A model generated the notes under the pieces. That model saw only the letters and a program-made list of their open reading frames with translations. It was not told the origin of the DNA and searched no databases. The position numbers and the translations under genes are program-made. This document shows positions 13,190-20,671 of a stretch of DNA of 64,000 bases, one piece after another. Positions within the stretch are counted from its first letter, which is position 1, and every line of letters starts with the position of its first letter. The DNA is taken from positions 930,001 through 994,000 of the forward strand of contig NZ_CM001165.1 of NCBI RefSeq assembly GCF_000213055.1, given 5' to 3'. The DNA comes from Streptomyces sp. Tu6071. GTDB taxonomy: Bacteria; Actinomycetota; Actinomycetes; Streptomycetales; Streptomycetaceae.

Positions 13190-14200
13190 ATGCCTCTGCC
13201 TCCAACCGTTCTGGTGGTGTCATCCCCAGGAGACCTTGCCGTTGATCTAGTGGTACGCCATGTGGCCAATCGCAACGTGGACGTACACAGGATCGATCCG
13301 GCAGACCTGACCCGCCCCGGAGTGCTGCGTCTCTCCGGACACTCTGACGATGAGCCGGTCAGGTTCACCCTCAGGGACGAGAACAGAGAGACACTGTCTC
13401 CCTCGATCGTGTCGGTTTTCTGGTGGCATCCCGAACAGCCCGAGGGGTGGGAACAGAGTGAGTCCCGTGTCATTCTCGAAAGCCTGCTGTACGGCCTCGA
13501 AGATGTCATGTGGGTCAATCACCCCCACAAGGCGTTGGCGGCCAGGCCGGGGCCCTCACAGCTCCGGCTGGCCTCAACGCTCGGGTTCTCCACCCCTCCT
13601 GCGCTCTACACGAACGACCCTGAGGAAGCTGCGCGGTTCGCCAACGAACATGGCGGGCGTGTGGTCTGTAAAACCCTCACGGGGCACCCCGACCGTTTCA
13701 TTCCGGCCCGGGTGGTGGACGCGCAGGAAATCAGGGAATCCGGGGACAGCATTCGCCAGGCAGTGCATTGCTTTCAGATGCCTGTGGAAAAGCGGCACGA
13801 CGTCCGTTTGACCGTGATCGGCGAGCGCGCGTTCCCCTGCAAGATCGATGCCTCTGGGGGTATCGACTGGCGGGCAATCCCTGAGGAGGGTACGGCGTTT
13901 GAGGCTACGCCGATGAGTCGCCCGCTAGGCAAGCGTGTTGGTGCACTGATGCAGTCTATGGGGCTGGAGTACGCAGCCCTTGACTTTGCAGTGGATACAC
14001 GCGGAGTGTGGTGGTTCCTGGAGGCCAACCCCTCTGGCCAATTTGGCTTCGTAGAGGCCAAAACCGGAATGGCCATTTCCAGGGCCATTGCTGACCACCT
14101 CACAGAAGCGGCCCTAGCAACAAGGTCGTTCACTCCGGGTGGGGGGCATCGCGCTTCGTCTCCTGCCGCGCCCTGGCCGGGTGGGGAGGTTGAATCCTGA
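13190..14200 (+). CDS. tgmB: ATP-grasp ribosomal peptide ligase (TgmB-like), 336 aa
   Basis: Activates Asp/Glu carboxylates with ATP and joins them to Ser/Thr/Lys side chains of the precursor. Length fits the family (about 310-340 aa). Visible features are an N-terminal Rossmann-like part (TVLVVSSPGDLAVDLVV, VSVFWWHPEQP), ATP-binding GGRVVCKTL with K161, DFAVD (D265), and the metal-binding FLEANPSGQF with E278 and N280. Translation is coupled to the precursor. The methyltransferase (isoAsp-forming) that often completes Tgm clusters is absent. A terminator follows. Confidence 0.9.
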   Translation: MPLPPTVLVVSSPGDLAVDLVVRHVANRNVDVHRIDPADLTRPGVLRLSGHSDDEPVRFTLRDENRETLSPSIVSVFWWHPEQPEGWEQSESRVILESLLYGLEDVMWVNHPHKALAARPGPSQLRLASTLGFSTPPALYTNDPEEAARFANEHGGRVVCKTLTGHPDRFIPARVVDAQEIRESGDSIRQAVHCFQMPVEKRHDVRLTVIGERAFPCKIDASGGIDWRAIPEEGTAFEATPMSRPLGKRVGALMQSMGLEYAALDFAVDTRGVWWFLEANPSGQFGFVEAKTGMAISRAIADHLTEAALATRSFTPGGGHRASSPAAPWPGGEVES

Positions 14201-14212
14201 GGCCGAAAGCTG

Positions 14213-14240
14213 GAAGGGGCACCCCCAGGGGTGCCCCTTC
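14213..14240 (+). terminator. Terminator after the RiPP cassette
   Basis: 13-bp near-perfect stem GAAGGGGCACCCC/GGGGTGCCCCTTC, then TTGTG. It ends the two-gene cassette. Confidence 0.8.
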
Positions 14241-14260
14241 TTGTGTCCTACTCCTCTCCC

Positions 14261-14290
14261 CCATGCCCACTTACATATATGTGCTAATTG
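14261..14290 (+). repeat. Dispersed motif, copy E
   Basis: CCATGCCCACTTAC, core ACATATATGT and GTGCTAATT. Lies between the RiPP terminator and the terminator of the leftward operon. Confidence 0.75.
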
Positions 14291-14304
14291 CGGAACGTGA
14301 ACAG

Positions 14305-14338
14305 CCCCCGCCCAGGGGAGAACGTCACCGGGCGGGGG
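14305..14338 (-). terminator. Terminator of the leftward 14.35-15.88 kb operon
   Basis: 9-bp arms CCCCCGCCC and GGGCGGGGG separated by 16 nt, just past the stop at 14352. Confidence 0.6.
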
Positions 14339-14351
14339 CGGTCAGGGGGGC

Positions 14352-14624
14352 CTAGCCGTCCTGGCCCTGTTCCTTGCGGCCTGCCACGTCACGCAGAAGG
14401 TCTGTTAGTCGTTCTGCCTCACGGAGGGGGAGACGACCGAGGTCAATCAGCCGAGTGTCATCCCGTGAGTCTGTGGTGAGCGAGCAGGACGGAAGGTCCG
14501 CCTGCACGGACGGCAGTCGTATACCGACCGCCTTGAAGGCGTTGTGCAGTCTTGTGGCTACTTCCTGCGCTTCCCACAGGGGGCCATGCACCACGGGTGT
14601 GCGGTCTGCTGTTTCCATGGACAC
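14352..14624 (-). CDS. Hypothetical small protein, 90 aa (paralogue of the 14653 gene)
   Basis: GTG start behind GAAAGG. The stretch VATRLHNAFKAVGIRLPSVQ, then IDLGRLPLREAERLTDLLRDVA, lines up with the next gene's AVEFVNALRRLGVDFPEIHV, then LGNISMADAERLAVRVNEVA. The two are diverged paralogues with the same helix-strand-helix plan. Such proteins occur beside XRE-DUF5753/DUF397 genes in Streptomyces elements; function unknown. Confidence 0.65.
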   Translation of the reverse strand: MSMETADRTPVVHGPLWEAQEVATRLHNAFKAVGIRLPSVQADLPSCSLTTDSRDDTRLIDLGRLPLREAERLTDLLRDVAGRKEQGQDG

Positions 14625-14652
14625 GGGTTTACCTTTCGGGTGAGTGATATTT

Positions 14653-15000
14653 TCAGGATAGGGGGATGTATCCCATCAAATCCGTTTCAGGATTCTCCCA
14701 CTCCCGCTTCTCTGCCTTGCGGGCTTTTTTCCTTTCCCGAGCCTTGTGCCGATCCACGATGTCAGCGACCTCATTGACGCGCACCGCGAGCCGTTCGGCA
14801 TCCGCCATGGAAATGTTTCCGAGACCCACGGAGAAGGTGACATCAGCACTGTCATGCTTGCAGGGCTCTTCCACGTGGATTTCCGGAAAATCCACCCCCA
14901 GGCGCCGAAGCGCGTTCACGAACTCAACGGCTTTCATTACAGCTTCGTCTTTGTCCGTGTAGCTAAAGTACTCGGGGCCGACAGGTTCCAGGTTCACCAT
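14653..15000 (-). CDS. Hypothetical small protein, 115 aa (paralogue of the 14352 gene)
   Basis: ATG 15000 chosen (GAAGAG upstream and 22 nt past the previous stop); the frame extends 16 codons further. The core matches its neighbour. The C-terminus is a charged helix (DIVDRHKARERKKARKAEKREW) and a short tail. No family recognised. Confidence 0.6.
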   Translation of the reverse strand: MVNLEPVGPEYFSYTDKDEAVMKAVEFVNALRRLGVDFPEIHVEEPCKHDSADVTFSVGLGNISMADAERLAVRVNEVADIVDRHKARERKKARKAEKREWENPETDLMGYIPLS

Positions 15001-15022
15001 TCGCTCTTCACTTACTTTGGGG

Positions 15023-15421
15023 TCAGCTCTTGACCCATGCGATTTCACGGGGGGTCATTTCCGTGATTACCTTGATTGGAGTTACAGCGATTACATAATG
15101 AGTGAACTCCTCCCCGGCCCAGACCCTTGCGGGGTCTCCCGCAGTCAAGGTGGCCTCAGCCTGTTTGTGGGCCAGTTCGTTAACCGCCCAATTATAGAAG
15201 AGTCGGCCCGGGTTGTAATTGCTGCCGGACTCTTCCAGGTATCGGGCCGGAATTAGGCTGTCACCGGGAACGGGGTCCAGGACGCGGGCGAACCGGTACG
15301 CCCGTTCCGTCATCCAACGAACAGCCAATTCCGGTGACTGGGCGGCTGCACGGGCGACGATGAACGGACGCCGCCCGTGCACGATCACCGCTTGCTCACA
15401 CAGGAGCCTGACGCGTCTCAC
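15023..15421 (-). CDS. Hypothetical protein, 132 aa
   Basis: GTG overlaps the stop of the upstream gene (GTGA). An Arg/Ala-rich helical N-terminus (RRVRLLCEQAVIVHGRRPFIVARAAAQSP) leads to FARVLDPVPGDSLIPARYLE and a tail with EEFTHYVIAVTPIKVITEM. Not recognised; typical accessory protein of this operon type. Confidence 0.6.
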   Translation of the reverse strand: MRRVRLLCEQAVIVHGRRPFIVARAAAQSPELAVRWMTERAYRFARVLDPVPGDSLIPARYLEESGSNYNPGRLFYNWAVNELAHKQAEATLTAGDPARVWAGEEFTHYVIAVTPIKVITEMTPREIAWVKS

Positions 15422-15693
15422 CGTGCCTCCGCCCCCATGAGGTGAAGGACGTAGCTGGTGTAAGCCCGGAAAACGCTGTGTCCGGTCTCAGCGTGATGCG
15501 CCTCGGCCCAGACCCACGCGCCTTGCCGTGCGGCCTCGTCTGCTGCGCCGTCCACGCTGAAAGGGTCCACGTCCACCCAATCCCCTAGCGCGGGGCAGGA
15601 AGCGCATCCGACCGCGTACCCGTTCGGTTCCGCCTCGGGGCTTTGGTGGGTGATCAGGGCCCGGTGGCGGGGCTTGAAGAGTCTGAGGAGCAT
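15418..15693 (-). CDS. DUF7848-like small protein, 91 aa
   Basis: YAVGCASCPALGDWVDVDP holds a CxxC, and the second half has WVWAEAHHAETGHSVFRAYT, the pattern of small Streptomyces proteins often encoded near XRE/DUF397 loci. GAGGGG stands upstream of ATG 15693. Family assignment is from memory and tentative; function unknown. Confidence 0.6.
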   Translation of the reverse strand: MLLRLFKPRHRALITHQSPEAEPNGYAVGCASCPALGDWVDVDPFSVDGAADEAARQGAWVWAEAHHAETGHSVFRAYTSYVLHLMGAEAR

Positions 15694-15702
15694 GGGGTCC
15701 CC

Positions 15703-15882
15703 TCAGAGGTACTTGCGGTGCTTTTCGTACGCGGCTTGAAAGGCCGTGCACCGGGCGTACAGAGGGTCCTGCGACTCCTCTTCCTCCGGCGGGCCGCCCT
15801 GCTCCTCTTCCACGGGGTCGCTGGGGGCCTCTACGGCAGAGGTGGGGGGAACGTTAGGGGTGGGGTCCGCGTTCGTGGGCAC
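15703..15882 (-). CDS. Hypothetical protein, 59 aa; first gene of the leftward operon
   Basis: GTG 15882 behind GGAAGGAGG is far better supported than the longer frame. N-terminal half Pro/Thr/Glu-rich and disordered; C-terminal DPLYARCTAFQAAYEKHRKYL is a helix. Not recognised. Confidence 0.55.
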   Translation of the reverse strand: MPTNADPTPNVPPTSAVEAPSDPVEEEQGGPPEEEESQDPLYARCTAFQAAYEKHRKYL

Positions 15883-15907
15883 GGCGGGCCTCCTTCCCGA
15901 GTGGGGC

Positions 15908-15927
15908 GAGTTGGTGTGCAACAACTC
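15908..15927. promoter_or_regulatory. Inverted repeat in the divergent promoter region
   Basis: GAGTTG and CAACTC separated by 8 nt, in the 127-bp gap between the leftward operon and the XRE-DUF5753 gene. A natural site for that regulator. Confidence 0.45.
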
Positions 15928-16009
15928 TGGACCCCCCTACGAGGTGCCTCTAGCCTGTTTGGTGGGCAATCTCCACTTGCCCAAAAACGCATATGCCAGA
16001 GGGGATCAC

Positions 16010-16822
16010 GTGTCCGACGACGCCAAACAGATGTTCGCCTCGCGACTGGGGGAGGCCAGGGACCAGTCCGGGGACACGCAAGAGGGCATGGCACGCCTGT
16101 TGAACATGTCCCGACGGGCGTACGGGAGGATTGAGAAGGGTGAGGATCTAGCTCCCCCAAATGTGCCGCCCCTTCTTGACGAACACTTTCGAACAGGAAG
16201 GCTTTTCCAAGAGTTCTTCACCCTGGCCTGCAAGGAGGCGATTCCCGACCAATACAGGGCGCGTATGAAAATGGAGTCGGATGAGGCAACCGAGATAAAA
16301 GAGTACGCAGATACGCTGGTTCCGGGGCTCGTGACTACCGAAGCGTACGCAACAGCTTTTTTCACTGAGGGGCAGCGGCAGCAACCCCACAAAATCGGCG
16401 AGTTGATGACTCTGCGGAGGAAACGACAAGCCAGGCTGGAATCAGACGATCCACCATACCTGAGGATTCTGCTGAGTGAGACCGTTCTACTACGCCCCGT
16501 AGGCGGGGGCGCGGTGATGGCCGAGCAACTTCGGTTCCTGGCCGATCGGGTGGACCTTCCCCGGATCAGCATTCAGGTTGCTCCGCTCAGTCTCGGAGCG
16601 CACCCCCTGCTAGGCGGCACGCTGGTCCTGATGCACCGTGGTGAGGCGCCTCCGATCCTGTGGGAGGAGTCCACTACCACAGGAACTCTGATCCAAGATC
16701 CTAAAACTGTTAGCGAGTCCCTGTGGCTGTATGATCGCCTGTGGGGCATGTCCCTAAGTCCTGTCGAGTCACGGCGGCTGCTACTGCAAGCGGCTAAGGA
16801 AATGGAACAGAACCATGGTTGA
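16010..16822 (+). CDS. XRE-family regulator with DUF5753, 270 aa
   Basis: Helix-turn-helix at residues 8-50 (RLGEARDQSGDTQEGMARLL, MSRRAYGRIEKGED). The DUF5753 domain follows (YADTLVPGLVTTEAYATAFF, LRRKRQARLESDDPPYLRILLSE, QLRFLADRVDLPRISIQVAP). GTG 16010 follows GAGGGG; the open frame upstream has no bias. This is the standard Streptomyces partner of DUF397 proteins (WhiJ-like), which follows with an 8-nt overlap. It is usually a local repressor whose action is relieved by the small partner. Here it lies at the right end of the prophage. Confidence 0.88.
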   Translation: MSDDAKQMFASRLGEARDQSGDTQEGMARLLNMSRRAYGRIEKGEDLAPPNVPPLLDEHFRTGRLFQEFFTLACKEAIPDQYRARMKMESDEATEIKEYADTLVPGLVTTEAYATAFFTEGQRQQPHKIGELMTLRRKRQARLESDDPPYLRILLSETVLLRPVGGGAVMAEQLRFLADRVDLPRISIQVAPLSLGAHPLLGGTLVLMHRGEAPPILWEESTTTGTLIQDPKTVSESLWLYDRLWGMSLSPVESRRLLLQAAKEMEQNHG

Positions 16823-17000
16823 AGAGGGATGGGTCAAAAGTTCTTACAGCAACTCGAACGGGGGCGGCTGTGTGGAATGGGCTAGCAACATCGCACGCAC
16901 TCAGCACGTGGTGCCGGTTCGTGACTCCAAGGATGTCAGCATTCCCGGTTTCACCGTGGCTGGGGCAGCGTGGGGCACGTTCGTGGAGTCCGTGAAGTAA
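16815..17000 (+). CDS. DUF397 protein, 61 aa
   Basis: Typical DUF397 start WVKSSYSNSNGGGCVEWA and the conserved VPVRDSKD, then FTVAGAAWGTFVESVK. It is the small partner of the XRE-DUF5753 regulator, overlapping its stop by 8 nt. Strong bidirectional terminator downstream. Confidence 0.92.
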   Translation: MVEEGWVKSSYSNSNGGGCVEWASNIARTQHVVPVRDSKDVSIPGFTVAGAAWGTFVESVK

Positions 17001-17030
17001 CCTAGTCAAGCCCCTCCCCTCGGGGTGCAA

Positions 17031-17067
17031 GAAGCCCCCTCCCGACTATGACTCGGGAGGGGGCTTC
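17031..17067. terminator. Bidirectional terminator
   Basis: Perfect 15-bp stem (GAAGCCCCCTCCCGA and its complement), loop CTATGAC, followed by T-rich sequence on the plus strand. Separates the DUF397 gene from the converging 77-aa gene. Confidence 0.85.
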
Positions 17068-17085
17068 TCTACTGTCGTAGGGACC

Positions 17086-17319
17086 TTAGAGGGCTGTTCT
17101 AATGGTAAGAGACATTGGCGTTGTAGCTGCCCCAGAAGAGAACCACCAAGGCCGTTCGGGTGCCTGTGGGGCCGGTACTGCGACTGCTGCCCGCTGGGCA
17201 GAGTCAAGGCCCGTGAGCTGTCGCAGCACGGCGCAACGGCGGCCCTGATCCAGCGTCATGAGCGTTGCGCCAAGCTCCTGCAAGGTGCTCTGACCTGCGG
17301 TACTGTCCAGCGTAGGCAT
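17086..17319 (-). CDS. Hypothetical protein next to the attachment site, 77 aa
   Basis: GGAGGGG precedes ATG 17319, a strong signal. TLQELGATLMTLDQGRRCAVLRQLTGLDSAQRAAVA is helical, then Pro-rich. It is the last complete prophage gene before the junction and reads away from it. Not recognised. Confidence 0.5.
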   Translation of the reverse strand: MPTLDSTAGQSTLQELGATLMTLDQGRRCAVLRQLTGLDSAQRAAVAVPAPQAPERPWWFSSGAATTPMSLTIRTAL

Positions 17320-17983
17320 ACCAGTCCCCTCCTGGCCCTACGGTCGTAGAGCCTATCAGCTTCTGATGGTAGAACTTCATGCCGCGACGGCGGGCGGCGG
17401 CGCCGTACTTGTTGAAGTCCGCGGCGGCGCGCTTCCAGGCGTCGACGGTGTCGCCGTAGCGGAAGGGGCCCGAGGCGGTGCCGATGTGGGGCAGGCCGAG
17501 GGTCTGGGCGTCGTCGAGGACCTTCTCCAGGTTCTGGGCGAAGGAGTACGCGTCCGGGTTGTTGTCGTCGTAGTAGTTGACGTGGCTGCCGATGCCCTTG
17601 AGGCCGTGGTCGCGGGCGAGGCGGGCGAGCTGGGGCAGGGTGAGGGAGCCGGTGCCCTGCGTGTAGCCCGCGTACTCGACCTCGTCGTAGCCGAAGCGCT
17701 CCAGCTCGTCGAAGACCTTGGCGAAGCCGAGCGAGGCGACCTTGTCGCGCAGCGAGTAGAGCTGGATGCCGAGCCGGCCCTTCGGCAGGGCGGGGACGCC
17801 CCCGCCGTGGCCGTGACCGTGCCCGTGGTCGTGCCCGTGGCCGTGGCCGCCTCCGTGTGCGGCGGCCTGGCCGGTGCCGAGGCCGAGGAGGGCCGCGGCG
17901 CCGAGACCGGCGCCGACGCCGAGCATCCCTCTTCTGCTGAGGCGGGCGGAGAGTTCCTCGTCCACTGTCTTCTTGCGGCTCAT
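17204..17983 (-). pseudogene. Secreted sugar-phosphate isomerase/epimerase, C-terminus lost at prophage junction
   Basis: A TAT-type signal (RLSRRGMLGVGAGLGAAALLG) and a His/Gly-rich linker precede the TIM-barrel start. The barrel reads LGIQLYSLRDKV, ELERFGYDEVEYAGY, LARDHGLKGIGSHVNYY, LGLPHIGTA, then RRRGMKFYH. Xylose-isomerase-like barrels run on with HNH-type metal ligands for another 100 or more residues. Here the frame enters prophage DNA after about 208 residues and ends in unrelated sequence. CAGGGAG precedes ATG 17983. It lies 64 bp below the Ebo block on the same strand, so it may have been the last gene of that operon. Confidence 0.8.
17340..17376. other. Prophage-chromosome junction (attachment site)
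   Basis: The isomerase reading frame is normal Streptomyces up to GMKFY, then turns to phage codon use (CAT CAG AAG CTG ATA) and has no family similarity. An inverted repeat ATCAG CTT CTGAT (17355-17367) and CTACG..CGTAG (17338-17349) lie at the switch, as expected for arms of a serine-integrase site. The exact crossover cannot be fixed without the other end. Confidence 0.65.
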
Positions 17984-18047
17984 GCGTGGGCTCCCTGGGA
18001 GGAAGAAGGGGTGAGGTGGTGGTGCGGTGGCGCCGGAGGGGACGGGG

Positions 18048-19496
18048 TCAGGACCCGTCCAGACCGGCGAGTCTGAGGAGGAGCGGCTTGACGTCGGTCG
18101 CCGCGAGGCGACCGGTGGCCGCCGCCGGGTCGGAGCTGAGCAGGACCGGGCCCTCGTCGTCGTTCTCGGGCAGCCTCCCGTGGCTGCCCCGGACGGGCGC
18201 GGCGTCGAGCGGGACGACGGCCATGCGGTAGCGCATCCCGAGCTTCTTGCGCGCGAGGGCACCCGCCGCCTTGAGGCGGACATAGGGGTCCTCGGGGTCC
18301 ATGAAGAGTTCGACGGGGTCGTAGCCGGGCTTGCGGTGGATCTCGACGAGCTGGGCGAAGTCCGGGGCGCGCGCGTCGTCGAGCCAGTAGTAGTACGTGA
18401 ACCAGTGCCCCGGTGCCGCGACGGCGACGAGTTCGCCCGCGCGGGCGTGGTCGATGCCGTGCGCCTTCTTGCCCTCGTCGTCGAGGAGTTCGCCGATGCC
18501 CTCGACCCCGGCGAGCGCCGCGCGGGTCGCGTCCAGGTCCTCGGGCCTGCGGACGTAGACGTGGGCGATCTGGTGGTCCGCGACGGCGAAGGCCCGCGAG
18601 GCCATCGGGTCGAGGTACTCCATGCCGTCCTGGGTGTGCACCTCCAGGAGCCCGGCCTCGCGCAGGGCGCGGTTGAGGTGCACGGGCTGGTCGGCCTTGG
18701 TGATGCCGTACTCGGAGAGGACGACGACGGTGCGGCCCTCGCGGCGGGCGTCCTCGATCAACGGGGCGAGCGCGATGTCGAGTTCGGCGGCGGCGGCGTG
18801 GGAACGCGGGTCGTCGGGGCCGAAGCGCTGGAGGTCGTAGTCGAGGTGCGGGACGTAGGCGAGCGCGAGATCGGGCTTGCGGGTGGCGAGGAGGTGGCGG
18901 GTCGCGCCGATGATCCAGCGCGAGGAGTCGAGGCTGGCGCCGGGGCCCCAGAACTGGAAGAGGGGGAACGTGCCGAGTTTCTCGGTCAGTTCGTCGTGGA
19001 GGTCCGGGGGCCGGGTGTAGCAGTCGGGCTCCTTGCGGCCGTCGGCGTAGTAGACGGGGCGCGGGGTGACCGTCCAGTCGGTGTCGGCGCCCATCGCGTA
19101 CCACCAGCAGATGTTGGCGACGGTGTAGCCGGGGTGGGCGCGGCGCGCGGCGTCCCACAGCTTGTCGCCCGCGACGAGGCCGTTGTGCTGGCGCCACAGG
19201 AGGACGTCGCCGAGTTCGCGGAAGTACCAGCCGTTGCCGACGATGCCGTGCTCGGCGGGGAGGGTGCCGGTGAGGAAGGTGGACTGGGCGGCGCAGGTGA
19301 CGGCGGGCAGGACGGTGCCGAGCGGGGCGCGGCTCCCGGAGTCGCCGAGCGCGGCGAGGCGGGGCATGTGGGCGAGGAGGCGGGGGGTGAGCCCCACGAC
19401 GTCGAGGACGAGGAGGGGGGTCGGCCCCGGTCCGGCCGGTTCGGGGGTCACGTGGTCGGGGGTCACGGGTTCTGGGGTCACGGGTTCGGGTGTCAC
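18048..19496 (-). CDS. eboF: Alkaline phosphatase superfamily protein (EboF-like), 482 aa
   Basis: Nucleotide pyrophosphatase/phosphodiesterase fold. LLVLDVVGLTPRLL supplies the first metal Asp; VLPAVTCAAQSTFLTGTLPA carries the Thr nucleophile in the usual AxT context. LAYVPHLDYDLQRFGPDD and VVVLSEYGITKAD give the Asp/His and Glu/His-type ligands, and PGHWFTYYYW follows. Begins GTG within the stop of eboE (GTGA) behind AAGGAG. In Ebo clusters this phosphatase works with EboA-E on an unknown, probably prenylated metabolite moved across the membrane. The repeated VTP at the N-terminus is unusual. Confidence 0.82.
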   Translation of the reverse strand: MTPEPVTPEPVTPDHVTPEPAGPGPTPLLVLDVVGLTPRLLAHMPRLAALGDSGSRAPLGTVLPAVTCAAQSTFLTGTLPAEHGIVGNGWYFRELGDVLLWRQHNGLVAGDKLWDAARRAHPGYTVANICWWYAMGADTDWTVTPRPVYYADGRKEPDCYTRPPDLHDELTEKLGTFPLFQFWGPGASLDSSRWIIGATRHLLATRKPDLALAYVPHLDYDLQRFGPDDPRSHAAAAELDIALAPLIEDARREGRTVVVLSEYGITKADQPVHLNRALREAGLLEVHTQDGMEYLDPMASRAFAVADHQIAHVYVRRPEDLDATRAALAGVEGIGELLDDEGKKAHGIDHARAGELVAVAAPGHWFTYYYWLDDARAPDFAQLVEIHRKPGYDPVELFMDPEDPYVRLKAAGALARKKLGMRYRMAVVPLDAAPVRGSHGRLPENDDEGPVLLSSDPAAATGRLAATDVKPLLLRLAGLDGS

Positions 19497-20671
19497 GGCA
19501 GCTCCTTGAGGCCCATTTCCGTCAACAGGTCGCGGGCGAGGACGAGTTCCCGCGCGATGCCGTCCGCGAGCTGGGCGCGGCTGCGGGGGCGCAGGCCCTC
19601 GGGCAGGGCCTGCCACGTGTACGTCTCGACCTCCAGGTGGCGGGTGCGCGGGTGCGCGCCGCCGACGAGGGTGCGCAGGCAGTCGCGCAGCACGTCGAGG
19701 GTGGAGGTGAGGGGAGCCGCGGGCGGGGCGTGGAGGGGGACGTGGAAGTGGGCGCGCCAGGGCTGGGCGGAGGGGAGGCGGTCGCCGCCGAGAGCCTCGG
19801 CGAGGTCGTCGGTGCCGCGCAGCCCGGCGGGGGTGAGGGTGCGGGTCTGGTGGAGGAAGCGGGGTTCGGCGAAGGCGCCGAGTGCTTCGCGCACCTCGGG
19901 GCGGTCGGGGTGCTCGGCGTGCAGCGCGGCGCTGAGCTGGGTCTTGACGACGGGGACCCCGGCGGCTTCGAGGGCGTCGAGCGCGGTCGCCGGGTCCTCG
20001 AAGGAGGTGGCGAGGTGGCACGTGTCCACGCAGATGCCGATGCGGTCGCGGGCGATCTCGGTGAGCGGGGCGATGGCGTCGGCGGTGGTCTCGACGGTGC
20101 AGCCCGGCTCGGGTTCGAGGCCGACGCGCAGGGAGCGCCCGGTGGTCTCCTCCAGGGCGTCGAGGCGCTGGGCGAGAGTCGTGAGCGCGGTGCGCGCGGC
20201 GCGCGCGGCGTCCGCGTCGTACGCGGTGCGCCAGGCGAGCGGGAGCGTCGAGATGGAGCCCTCGGGCATGTCGTCGGGGAGGAGTCCGGCGAGGAGGCGG
20301 GCGAGGTCGGTGGTGTGCTCCAGGCGCTGCGGGTCGGCCCAGTCGGGTTTGTAGACGCGGTACTTGACCTCGTCGGAGCCGAAGCCGCGGTAGGGGAAGC
20401 CGTTGAGCGTGACGACTTCGAGGCCGCGGGCGTCGAGGTCGGCGCGCAGGGCGCGGAGCGCGACGGGGTCGGTGATGAGGGACTTGGCGGCGTCGCGCGC
20501 GAGCCACAGGCCGATGCCGAGCCGGTCGCGGCCGAGGAGGCGGCGTACGGGCTCGCAGTGGTCGCGGAGTTGCGCGCGGACGCCGTCGAGGGTCTCGGCG
20601 GGGTGGACGTTGGTGCAGTACGAGAGGTGGAGCACCGAGCCGTCCGGGTGGCGGAAGCGCACCTCACTCAC
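19493..20671 (-). CDS. eboE: Metabolite traffic protein EboE, 392 aa
   Basis: TIM-barrel protein of the xylose-isomerase-like superfamily. Diagnostic N-terminal LSYCTNVHPAETLDGVRAQL, then LWLARDAAKSL, VVTLNGFPYRGF, VYKPDW and LLPDDMPEGSISTLPLAWR. The metal-site stretch is VGLEPEPGCTVE, ICVDTCHLATSFE, VVKTQLSAAL and LEVETYTWQALP. GTG start overlaps the end of eboB by 8 nt. Enzyme activity is not established in the family; the cluster is linked to export or maturation of secondary metabolites. Confidence 0.9.
   Translation of the reverse strand: MSEVRFRHPDGSVLHLSYCTNVHPAETLDGVRAQLRDHCEPVRRLLGRDRLGIGLWLARDAAKSLITDPVALRALRADLDARGLEVVTLNGFPYRGFGSDEVKYRVYKPDWADPQRLEHTTDLARLLAGLLPDDMPEGSISTLPLAWRTAYDADAARAARTALTTLAQRLDALEETTGRSLRVGLEPEPGCTVETTADAIAPLTEIARDRIGICVDTCHLATSFEDPATALDALEAAGVPVVKTQLSAALHAEHPDRPEVREALGAFAEPRFLHQTRTLTPAGLRGTDDLAEALGGDRLPSAQPWRAHFHVPLHAPPAAPLTSTLDVLRDCLRTLVGGAHPRTRHLEVETYTWQALPEGLRPRSRAQLADGIARELVLARDLLTEMGLKELP

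Larger units (their letters stand above)
1..17365. mobile_element. Prophage, right-hand portion
   Basis: The segment opens within an endolysin and carries a holin, a long leftward block of tiny overlapping genes, two Lsr2-like proteins, a DUF3987 protein and an HTH/cargo region. Codon use is clearly less GC-rich than to the right. Its right edge lies inside a chromosomal sugar-phosphate isomerase gene that loses its C-terminus at the junction. No integrase, terminase, portal or tail gene is present, so the other end lies left of the window. The layout fits a temperate actinophage. A degraded prophage cannot be excluded, but the reading frames look intact. Confidence 0.85.

Noticed and set aside
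17086..17319. Integrase or excisionase next to the att site
   Set aside because: The 77-aa product has no HTH or recombinase motif; the integrase is expected at the other prophage end, outside the window.
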